This document shows positions 1 to 6,442 of a DNA stretch of 14,823 nucleotides, one piece after another. The notes under the pieces were generated by a model. That model ran no database searches. It saw only the letters and a list, made by a program, of their open reading frames with translations, and was not told the DNA's origin. The position numbers and the translations under genes were made by a program. The DNA comes from an uncultured Clostridia bacterium (GTDB lineage: Bacteria > Bacillota > Clostridia > Christensenellales > Aristaeellaceae): the NCBI GenBank assembly GCA_946409855.1, contig CAMJXZ010000042.1, positions 1-14,823 on the forward strand, in the 5' to 3' direction. Position 1 is the stretch's first letter. Each line of letters starts with the position of its first letter.

Positions 1-129
1 GTTGTACGCGACCGTGAGCCTGATCTGCTCTGAATGGTCGGGCGCTTCGGCTGCCGCGGCAGGGAATGAGCCGGCCAGCAGCGTGACGGTCATGGCCAGG
101 CAGAGCAGTGCGGAGAACAGTTTTTTCAT
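1..129 (-). CDS. Extracellular solute-binding protein of an Lpl-type sugar ABC transporter (N-terminal part only)
   Basis: Only the first 43 codons lie in the window; the gene runs off the left edge. The start is ATG at 129, with an AAGGAGGG ribosome binding site at 136-143 and a 6-base gap. The protein opens with a typical signal peptide: Lys2-Lys3, a hydrophobic core over residues 4-20, then an Ala-rich stretch (residues 24-27) that fits a signal peptidase I site, followed by a mature start with the beta-strand-like IRLTVAYN. It is the last gene seen of the minus-strand operon, 29 bases after the LplC-type permease. That is the usual place for the substrate-binding subunit, so the role is inferred mainly from context and signal peptide. 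No lipobox cysteine is present: the LLAG sequence is followed by Ser21, which is odd for a binding protein of a single-membrane bacterium. The substrate cannot be read from this fragment. Confidence 0.8.
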   Translation of the reverse strand, partial: MKKLFSALLCLAMTVTLLAGSFPAAAAEAPDHSEQIRLTVAYN

Positions 130-158
130 GGGGAACCCTCCTTTTTTATTTGTTTTCA

Positions 159-1028
159 TCAGCCCTTCACGGAGCCGATCATAACCCCTTTGACAAAATA
201 CTTCTGCACAAACGGATAAACCAGCATCATGGGCACCATGGAGATGAACAGCGTCGCATAGCTGATCGTGGTGGAACCGAGATTGCTGTCTGCCTCGCCG
301 CTTTGGATCAGTGCTTCCGTGTTGAAGATCATATTGCGCAGCACCAGCTGCAGCGGCGCTTTTTCGGAGGTGCTCAGATAGATCGACGCGCTGAACCATG
401 AATTCCAGTGCCCTACGGCGTAGAACAGGCTGATGGTCGCGATGGAGGCCTTGCTCAGTGGCAGGACGATCTTCCACAGGGTCTGCCATTCGTTTGCCCC
501 GTCGATCAGGGCTGCCTCCGTCAGTTCTCTCGGGATGGTCTGAAAATAAGTCCGCATGATGATCATGTTGTAGATCTGCATGGCCCCCGGGACGATCATC
601 GCCCAGATGGAATCATACAGGCGCAGCTTCTGCACGAGCAGAAAGGTCGGGATCATGCCGCCGCTGAAAAACATGGTGAAGGCAAAATACATCGAAATAA
701 TACCGCGGAAAGGCATGTCTTTTTTCGACATCGGGTAAGCGGTGAGCACTGTCAGGCATGTGTTCAGAAGCGTTCCGAGACCGGTGTAGATCAATGAATA
801 CCGGAGGCCCTGAAGCACCTTGCCGTCCTTGATGATCGTTTCATAGGCCCTTGTGCTGAATTCGACCGGCCAGAGTCCGACATCGCCCCGGGCAAAGGCT
901 TCGTAGCTGGAAAAAGAAACGGAAAAGATGTTCAGCACCGGGGCAAGGACGATAATGAGCACCGTGGCGCACATCAGATACAGGAAAAAATCAAAGATCC
1001 TTGATGAAAGCGATCTGTCTCTGATCAT
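159..1028 (-). CDS. ABC transporter permease, LplC/YtcP type (carbohydrate, MalG-like)
   Basis: A 289-residue inner-membrane permease of the carbohydrate ABC importer class, and the second of a permease pair with the LplB-type gene just upstream. The membrane-spanning start lies at residues 7-30. A clear EAA loop near the C-terminal third (ELTEAALIDGANEW, then IVLPLS) is the part that docks on the ATPase. The C-terminus ends in GSVKG, which is typical of this subfamily. Length matches the family (about 290-300). I chose ATG at 1028 because AAGGAGG at 1035-1041 sits 6 bases before it. An in-frame GTG at 1046 would overlap the upstream gene's stop and has no such site. The gene lies 11 bases after the LplB-type stop, so it is co-transcribed. 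No ATP-binding subunit follows. Confidence 0.93.
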   Translation of the reverse strand: MIRDRSLSSRIFDFFLYLMCATVLIIVLAPVLNIFSVSFSSYEAFARGDVGLWPVEFSTRAYETIIKDGKVLQGLRYSLIYTGLGTLLNTCLTVLTAYPMSKKDMPFRGIISMYFAFTMFFSGGMIPTFLLVQKLRLYDSIWAMIVPGAMQIYNMIIMRTYFQTIPRELTEAALIDGANEWQTLWKIVLPLSKASIATISLFYAVGHWNSWFSASIYLSTSEKAPLQLVLRNMIFNTEALIQSGEADSNLGSTTISYATLFISMVPMMLVYPFVQKYFVKGVMIGSVKG

Positions 1029-1039
1029 GCCGTGCCTCC

Positions 1040-1975
1040 TTACCACAGACTGGTATCCGAGATATGCCTGATGAGCCTGTTCACGCTGAACACCATCAGA
1101 CAGTTGATGACGCCCGTGAACAGATCCACCGCCGTGCCGAAGCTGTACATTCCCTGGCTGAGACCTACCCGGTAGGAGAAGGTGCTGATGATGTCCGCCA
1201 CGGAATTGTTGGCCGGATTTTGCAGAAGCAGCGTTTTTTCATAGCCGACGGACAGCAGCTTCCCGCTCTCCAGGATCAGCATGATGATCACGGTCGGCAT
1301 GATGCAGGGCAGGCTGATGGTGATCATCTGGCGGAACCTGGACGCGCCGTCGACGCTGGCGGATTCATACAGCTCCTGGGGCACAGCGGTCAGTGCGGAA
1401 ATGTAGATGATGGAGCTGAATCCGAAGCTCTGCCAGATCTGCGACAGGATATAGATCGGCCGGTACCAGGGGACGCTGCCCATGAAATAAATGCTTTCCC
1501 CGCCGCATGCTCTGATCAGCCGATTGACGATACCGGAGCCGGGATTCAGCAGCAGGGACAGCATGCTGCATACGGCGACCAGGGAAATGAAATGCGGCAG
1601 ATAGGATACTGTCTGCACCAGCTTTTTCAGCCGGACATACTTGACTTCATTGAGCAGCAGGGCGAAGACGACCGGGACGGGGAAGCAGAAGATGAGCTGC
1701 AGGATGCTGATGCTCAGGGTATTCCGGATCAGCTGCCCGAACTGCCGGTGCGAGAACAGCTTGTTGAACCAGTAGAGGCCTGCCCATCGGCCGTTCAGGA
1801 TGCTGTCGCCTACGCGGTACTTCTGAAAAGCGATCAATGCGCCGTACATCGGCCCGTAGCGGAATATGAGGCACCAGAGCACGCCCGGCAATACCATGAG
1901 CAGCAGGAGCTGGTTTTTCCGGATGGATTTTTTCAGCTCCGCCAGCCGTCCCTTCGGTACCGGAGACGGGGCCAT
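1040..1975 (-). CDS. ABC transporter permease, LplB/YtcO type (carbohydrate, MalF-like)
   Basis: A 311-residue permease that would pair with the LplC-type protein to form the membrane channel of a sugar or oligosaccharide importer. Visible features are a first membrane segment at about residues 22-40 (LLLLMVLPGVLWCLIF), the family-typical YGPMYGALIAFQ just after it, several further hydrophobic segments, and the EAA loop ELYESASVDGASRF followed by ITISLPCIMP. Length is normal for the LplB family (about 300-320). The ATG at 1975 has no close ribosome binding site. The only strong one (AAGGAGGG, 1998-2005) is 22 bases away but sits exactly 7 bases before an in-frame ATT at 1990, so the protein may begin five codons earlier at AUU. 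The gene follows the response regulator by 16 bases in the same operon. Confidence 0.92.
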   Translation of the reverse strand: MAPSPVPKGRLAELKKSIRKNQLLLLMVLPGVLWCLIFRYGPMYGALIAFQKYRVGDSILNGRWAGLYWFNKLFSHRQFGQLIRNTLSISILQLIFCFPVPVVFALLLNEVKYVRLKKLVQTVSYLPHFISLVAVCSMLSLLLNPGSGIVNRLIRACGGESIYFMGSVPWYRPIYILSQIWQSFGFSSIIYISALTAVPQELYESASVDGASRFRQMITISLPCIMPTVIIMLILESGKLLSVGYEKTLLLQNPANNSVADIISTFSYRVGLSQGMYSFGTAVDLFTGVINCLMVFSVNRLIRHISDTSLW

Positions 1976-1991
1976 GACCGTGTTTTCAATA

Positions 1992-3230
1992 TCAGAGCCC
2001 TCCTTGTTCTGTCCCGAGATGCAGACGGTATTGTTTGGGGGTCAGGCCCGTTTCCTTCTTGATAAACTGGTTGAAATACGAACGGGTCGTGAAGCCGCTT
2101 GCTTCCATGATCTGCAGGATGCTGAGCGCGGGGTCCGCCATCAGCCCGGTGATATGCTCCATGCGTTTCCGGGCAATGTACCGGTTCAGGGTCTCGCCTG
2201 TCTGCTCACGGAAGAGACGGGACAGATAGGTCGGGTTGTATCCGGTCACGTCCGAGATCTGGGACAGGGACACGTCCTGGTTCAGATGGGCCTTGACATA
2301 GCGTTTCACAAAATGGATCGTTGTCATGGGGATCTCGTTTTTGACATCGGAGATGACTTTTACGCAGGCGTCGAAGCGCTCCTCTTCAAGATACCGGGCC
2401 CCGGTCTGATACTTGACGGAAAGCTGGTCAAGGCTTTCAATGGGATAGCTGTAGCAGAGGGCGCATTCCGTTTGCGTCGTGGCGGTGTATACGGCCTGGA
2501 TGCGCTCCATGATCCCCATCAGCCATGTCCCGGGAAAGGCCGGGCCTTTTCTGTTCACGGATACCACGAGAACGGCCGTGCTGTCGGCGGTGCTTGTGCT
2601 GCAAATGCCTGCGATCCGTCCGCGAAAATACCGTTTCAGCGCTTTTTGCAGGATGCCGGGCCTGGCGGCGGTCCCGTTCGGTGTCTTCAGCAGCAGAAGC
2701 ATCAGGGGAAAGCTCTCCTCCTGAAAGCCGAGCAGTGAAAAAGCTTCTTCCTGCTGGGACGAACGCCGGGGCATCAGCAGTTTTTCGCACAGCCGCCTGG
2801 CGATCGGATCGCTCTCTTCTCCTTCCGCGAGCCAGGACTTGTGGCCCAGACTGCGCTCCGCATCCGTAAGCGCCTGGAAGATCCGGGCGCGGATGCTCTC
2901 CAGATCCTCGGTTTTCAGGATGTAGTCGGACGCGTGGAGCTGAATGCCTTCATAGGCATAGGTGAAGTCCGAATAGGCGGTGAGCAGGATCACGCGGCAG
3001 TCCTCCGCCTGGAGCCTGACCTGCCTAGCCAGCTCAAGGCCGCTCATGTCCGGCATCTGGATATCGGTGATCAGCAGCTGGACAGGATATTCGCCGCACA
3101 GCTTCAAGGCCTGATGTCCGCGGTAGGCTGTGTGTATCTCCAGCTCCAGCGGCGGATCCTTTTCCAAGATGCCTCTGATGGTATCGACGACGTGAGGCTC
3201 GTCGTCCACAATCAAAACCTGAAAAATCAT
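1992..3230 (-). CDS. Two-component response regulator, YesN type (receiver + AraC-type DNA-binding domain)
   Basis: A 412-residue cytoplasmic transcription factor. The N-terminal receiver (residues 1-120) keeps the acidic pair Asp9-Asp10, the phosphoacceptor Asp56 in the context LLITDIQMPDMSG, Thr84 and Lys106 of YILKTED. A less conserved middle region of about 180 residues follows, as is usual for YesN proteins. The last ~100 residues form an AraC/XylS double helix-turn-helix with VSLSQISDVTGYNPTYLSRLF and the closing SYFNQFIKKETGLTPKQYR. The start at 3230 shares the ATGA with the kinase stop, so the pair is translationally coupled; AAAAGGA lies just upstream. By family precedent it is phosphorylated by the adjacent YesM-type kinase and activates the neighbouring sugar-transport and catabolic genes, most likely from the divergent promoter region at 5050-5158. 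The target sites are inferred. Confidence 0.95.
   Translation of the reverse strand: MIFQVLIVDDEPHVVDTIRGILEKDPPLELEIHTAYRGHQALKLCGEYPVQLLITDIQMPDMSGLELARQVRLQAEDCRVILLTAYSDFTYAYEGIQLHASDYILKTEDLESIRARIFQALTDAERSLGHKSWLAEGEESDPIARRLCEKLLMPRRSSQQEEAFSLLGFQEESFPLMLLLLKTPNGTAARPGILQKALKRYFRGRIAGICSTSTADSTAVLVVSVNRKGPAFPGTWLMGIMERIQAVYTATTQTECALCYSYPIESLDQLSVKYQTGARYLEEERFDACVKVISDVKNEIPMTTIHFVKRYVKAHLNQDVSLSQISDVTGYNPTYLSRLFREQTGETLNRYIARKRMEHITGLMADPALSILQIMEASGFTTRSYFNQFIKKETGLTPKQYRLHLGTEQGGL
1998..2005 (-). promoter_or_regulatory. Ribosome binding site inside the response-regulator gene that points to an AUU start for the LplB-type permease
   Basis: AAGGAGGG (minus strand) overlaps the last codons of the response regulator, whose TGA stop is at 1994-1992. 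The first in-frame permease codon at normal spacing (7 bases) is ATT at 1990-1988. The first ATG (1975) is 22 bases away. Either an AUU start is used, as known for infC in bacteria, or translation reaches the ATG by coupling to the upstream gene. Confidence 0.5.
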
Positions 3231-4984
3231 GCGTCCTTTTCTCCAATCCTCAGCTTCACCATAAGTCCGCCCAGATCGCTGACGGATAATTCAACGCCGC
3301 CGTGCGTGCCGTAACAGAGCTTGAGCCTGCGGTGCACATTGACCAGCCCCGTGGTGCGGCTGCCGTCTGTGTCGTTTTCCAGACGCCGCGTCAGCGTTTT
3401 CGGCAGCTCCGGATCAAAGCCGTCTCCGCTGTTTTCCACTGTGACCGATACTTCGCCGCCGTCAGCCGCAAACGAGATGCGGATGCGGACGATGCCTGAA
3501 GAGCCGGTCATGCCGTGGACGATGCAGTTTTCCAATACTGGCTGCAGGAACAGCTTTGGCACTCTGTGCTGCTTAAGCTCCTCCGGGACGGGCGGGATCT
3601 CCGCCTGAATGGTTTCCCCGAACCGCATGAGCTGGATCTTCAGGTAAGTGACCGCATGATCGTACTCGCTTTCCAGCGTCAGGAGGCTGCCGTCCGCTTT
3701 TGTGATGTACCGGAAGTATTTGCCCAGGTATCCCGTGAATTTTGCCGCCGTCTCCGTGTCCTCGTCCTCGAGCATGGACCGGAGGAAGAAAAAGCTGTTG
3801 TAGAGGAAATGAGGATTGATCTGCGCCTGGAGGGTCTTGAGCTGTGCCTGCTGCAGCGTGATGGTCTGGCGGTAATTCGTGTCGATGAGCTCCTCAAGCC
3901 TGTCCGTCATCTGGTTGAAGCCCGTAGCTAGGGCGGTGAATTCCCGGGAAGTCTGGGGCTCCACCCGTACGGCCAGATCGCCGCGTCCGGCCCGGCTGTA
4001 GGCGTGCACCAGCGCCCGGACCGGGCAATTCACATGCCTGTGGAAGGAACGCAGGATCAGCAGGATCACTGTCAGCATGGTGATGAAGAATACGAGTGCG
4101 CTGATCAGCAGCAGATTCGGGACCCGGCTGATCTGACCGGAGGGAATCAGCTGGATGAAGGAGCAGTCCAGCTTTTCGGAATAGGCGCACATGGCCGCGT
4201 ACGCTCTTCCGCCGGCGGTGAGCTCCGCACGCGTATCCTGCTTTCCGTGCTTTGCAAGCAGGCTCTGCAGCTCCGCGGCGCCGATGGGAAGACTGCTTCT
4301 GGTCAGGCAGACGCCGGAGGGATAGTGATACAGAAACGCGTTGTTCCCGGAAAAGGTATTGAAGGACGAGAGCATGTCCTGGATCCGGTCTTCGCTCAGC
4401 CGCAGGGCGATCAGGATGTGTCCGTTCCGGGCGGAGGTAGCGCTGATGGGATAATAGCAGGGGAGATAAAACGCGCTGCCGATCCGCGTCAGGGCGGAAT
4501 CAGATGCCTGAAAGGCCGTGTAGAGATCCTCGATCTCCTGAAGCCGGACGGATCGGATGGAGATGTCGCCCTGCTGTACCTTCAGCTCTTTTTCCAGCCT
4601 TGGGAAACAGACCTCCATGCCGTCGATCAGAGCGTTCATCTGCTGAGCGACATCCAGCTCCAGGCGGAGCCGGTTCAGTTCCCATTGGTAGTGCGCGCCG
4701 GTCGAGAAGGACCCCTTCCTTAAGCGGGTGTAGAAGAGCACCAGTTGGGAGGAATCCCGGTAGAAGAGCTGGTCCGTCATGTCGCGCCGGATCCGCTGCA
4801 CGTTTTCCTCGAAGGTGCCGCGGAGGTAATTGACGTTGTTCTGTGTGGACGTATAGAGCTCCTGGGTTACCACATACCGTCCCCACAGCGTGCCGGCGAT
4901 CTGGATGGACAGCAGGATCAGCAGCAGGATCAGCACCGTGGTGGTCAGTCTCCGGACGAGCGAGAAGCTTTTTGCGTTTTTCAT
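3227..4984 (-). CDS. Sensor histidine kinase, YesM type (HAMP, His_kinase, HATPase_c)
   Basis: A 585-residue membrane sensor that should phosphorylate the YesN-type regulator encoded next to it. It has a membrane segment at about 13-33, a large extracellular sensing region (about 35-288, Cache-like in size), a second membrane segment at about 291-312, a HAMP linker to about 370, the phosphoacceptor His392 in QINPHFLYNS, the N-box QPVLENCIVHGM (Asn486) and a C-terminal ATPase domain with GLVNVHRRL. The G1 box reads ENSGDGFD, with Asn where Asp is most common; this is seen in other members and need not abolish activity. I chose ATG at 4984 because GGAGG lies 10 bases upstream; the in-frame GTG at 5005 lies before that site. 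The stop overlaps the regulator start (ATGA). It is the first gene of the operon driven from 5050-5078. Confidence 0.95.
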   Translation of the reverse strand: MKNAKSFSLVRRLTTTVLILLLILLSIQIAGTLWGRYVVTQELYTSTQNNVNYLRGTFEENVQRIRRDMTDQLFYRDSSQLVLFYTRLRKGSFSTGAHYQWELNRLRLELDVAQQMNALIDGMEVCFPRLEKELKVQQGDISIRSVRLQEIEDLYTAFQASDSALTRIGSAFYLPCYYPISATSARNGHILIALRLSEDRIQDMLSSFNTFSGNNAFLYHYPSGVCLTRSSLPIGAAELQSLLAKHGKQDTRAELTAGGRAYAAMCAYSEKLDCSFIQLIPSGQISRVPNLLLISALVFFITMLTVILLILRSFHRHVNCPVRALVHAYSRAGRGDLAVRVEPQTSREFTALATGFNQMTDRLEELIDTNYRQTITLQQAQLKTLQAQINPHFLYNSFFFLRSMLEDEDTETAAKFTGYLGKYFRYITKADGSLLTLESEYDHAVTYLKIQLMRFGETIQAEIPPVPEELKQHRVPKLFLQPVLENCIVHGMTGSSGIVRIRISFAADGGEVSVTVENSGDGFDPELPKTLTRRLENDTDGSRTTGLVNVHRRLKLCYGTHGGVELSVSDLGGLMVKLRIGEKDA

Positions 4985-5049
4985 ATAAGCTGAACCTCCG
5001 TACACATCCCACGCAATCGGCTGTCTGATGCTCGCTGTTCGTTGGTGGG

Positions 5050-5078
5050 ATTATATTATGGCCGTCTTCGAAAGTAAA
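5050..5078 (-). promoter_or_regulatory. Sigma-A-type promoter of the YesM/YesN-Lpl operon
   Basis: On the minus strand TTTACT (5078-5073) and a perfect TATAAT (5055-5050) are separated by 17 bases. The predicted start of transcription near 5043 gives a leader of about 58 bases before the kinase ATG at 4984. It is the best minus-strand candidate in this intergenic region. Confidence 0.65.
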
Positions 5079-5149
5079 TAGAACAAGGCGTTTCGGGTAA
5101 AGAAATCGAAAAAAAGTATCAAATCCGACTCTCGCGCCGGCCTTTCCGC

Positions 5150-5158
5150 TGGTATAAT
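5150..5158 (+). promoter_or_regulatory. Extended -10 promoter of the oxidoreductase-GH43 operon
   Basis: TGGTATAAT is a perfect extended -10 element (TGnTATAAT) with no recognisable -35 at 16-18 bases, but an A-rich tract at 5107-5117 lies upstream. A weak -35 and an AT-rich upstream region are usual for activator-dependent promoters. The divergent AraC-type regulator is an obvious candidate, which is inference. The leader before the ATG at 5183 would be under 20 bases. Confidence 0.6.
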
Positions 5159-5182
5159 TGAGAACAGAAGGGGAGTGAACGC

Positions 5183-6418
5183 ATGACATCCATCCTTTGG
5201 CAGGAAAAGCTGCGCGTTGAAGAAAAATATGATCTGATCGTCTGCGGCGGCGGTGTCGCCGGAGCGGCCGCCGCGCTGTCGGGCCGGCGGCACGGACTGC
5301 GGGTGCTCCTGCTCGAGAAGCAGTGCATCCTCGGCGGGCTGGCTACCGGCGGGCTGGTCAACTACTGGGTCCCGCTGTGCAACGGCCGCGGGAAATATGT
5401 GATCGGGGGCATGGCGCGCGAGCTGCTGAACCTGTCGCTTGCGCACAGCTTTAATACCCTCAGGCCGGACTGGCTTCACGGCGAGCCCCGGCATGAAACG
5501 GAGCAGCGCAGCGACACATGGTTTTCCGGCGGCTTGTTCGCTCTGTCCCTGCTGAAGCTCCTGAAGGAAGAAGGAGTCACCATCCTCTACGACGCGCTGG
5601 TTTCATCGCCGGTGATGGAGGGCGGCCACTGCGCGGGGATTATCATCGACGGCAAGTCGGGCCGGAGGCTTTATCCGTGCGCTGCCGCCGTGGACGCGAC
5701 GGGCGACGCGTCCGTCATGAAGCAGGCGGGGGTTCCCGTGACCGACGGAGAGAACTACTTCACCTATTACGGCGAAGCTGTTTCCCTGAACGGCTGCCGT
5801 GCCGCGCTGGAAACGGGAAATGTCTTTCTTGCCTATGATCATCCCAGGGGCGGCAGCGCGGATCTGCACGGCCGTGAACAGCCGGAGCACAAAGCGCCGT
5901 ATGCCGGCTGCGATATGGAGATCGTCAATCAATACCTGCAGGAAAACCAGCTTTTCATGTACGAAAAAGAGAAGGACCGCTGCGGCATGGGGAGAAACAT
6001 CCACGCCCTGCCTACAATACCGCAGCTGAGGACTGCGCGGCACATCGACGGGAATGCCGTGTTTACCGGAGACGAGTGGTTCCGGCACAGTGAAACGTCC
6101 ATCGGCACCATCTGCGATTTCGAGTTCAGGGACAGGCTGTACGAAGTGCCGTACGGGACGCTCGTGAAGGATGGCTTTGACAATCTCATCGCCTGCGGCC
6201 GGTGCGCTTCCGCCGTTGGCAGGGGATGGGACGTGCTGCGCGTGATCCCGCCCGCGGTGCTCACGGGGCAGGCGGCCGGCACCGCCGCGGCCCTTGCCTT
6301 GTCATGCCGTGTTCCTGTTGTGGAAGCGCCGGTCCGGCAGCTGCAGCAGGAACTGGCGCAAACCGGCGTGATGATCCATTATCCGGATGCCATGGTTCCT
6401 TTGAACGGACAAGCCTGA
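5183..6418 (+). CDS. FAD-dependent oxidoreductase (FAD_oxidored family, PF12831-like)
   Basis: A 411-residue flavoprotein without a signal peptide, so probably cytoplasmic. The N-terminal Rossmann motif DLIVCGGGVAGAAAA (residues 17-31) ends at Glu45 of LLLEKQ, which would bind the ribose of FAD. It is followed by GGLATGGLVNYW, a hallmark of this family. Near the C-terminus, NLIACGRCASAVGRGWD and TGQAAGTAAALA match the family's second FAD-contact region. LPTIPQLRTARHIDG resembles the conserved mid-domain strand. The start is supported by AAGGGGAG at 5168-5175, 7 bases before the ATG. It is the first gene of a two-gene operon with a GH43-type glycosidase (24-base gap) and diverges from a sugar-sensing two-component and ABC operon. 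Family members often sit beside glycan-degrading genes, but the reaction is mostly unknown. Oxidation of a sugar or aglycone is inference. It is at the short end for the family. Confidence 0.88.
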   Translation: MTSILWQEKLRVEEKYDLIVCGGGVAGAAAALSGRRHGLRVLLLEKQCILGGLATGGLVNYWVPLCNGRGKYVIGGMARELLNLSLAHSFNTLRPDWLHGEPRHETEQRSDTWFSGGLFALSLLKLLKEEGVTILYDALVSSPVMEGGHCAGIIIDGKSGRRLYPCAAAVDATGDASVMKQAGVPVTDGENYFTYYGEAVSLNGCRAALETGNVFLAYDHPRGGSADLHGREQPEHKAPYAGCDMEIVNQYLQENQLFMYEKEKDRCGMGRNIHALPTIPQLRTARHIDGNAVFTGDEWFRHSETSIGTICDFEFRDRLYEVPYGTLVKDGFDNLIACGRCASAVGRGWDVLRVIPPAVLTGQAAGTAAALALSCRVPVVEAPVRQLQQELAQTGVMIHYPDAMVPLNGQA

Positions 6419-6442
6419 AAACGGCGGGAACGGGGTGATCGA

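Noticed and set aside
1029..1046. GTG at 1046 as the start of the LplC-type permease
   Set aside because: It would overlap the upstream stop and precede the strong AAGGAGG at 1035-1041, which is ideally placed for the ATG at 1028.
1064..2062. Plus-strand open frame (332 codons) opposite the LplB-type permease
   Set aside because: The translation is rich in His, Gln and Asp with no domain. The minus strand encodes a clear permease with an EAA loop.
4985..5182. Riboswitch or structured leader between the kinase and oxidoreductase genes
   Set aside because: Predicted leaders are only about 58 and under 20 bases, and no conserved riboswitch core or terminator-antiterminator pair is visible.
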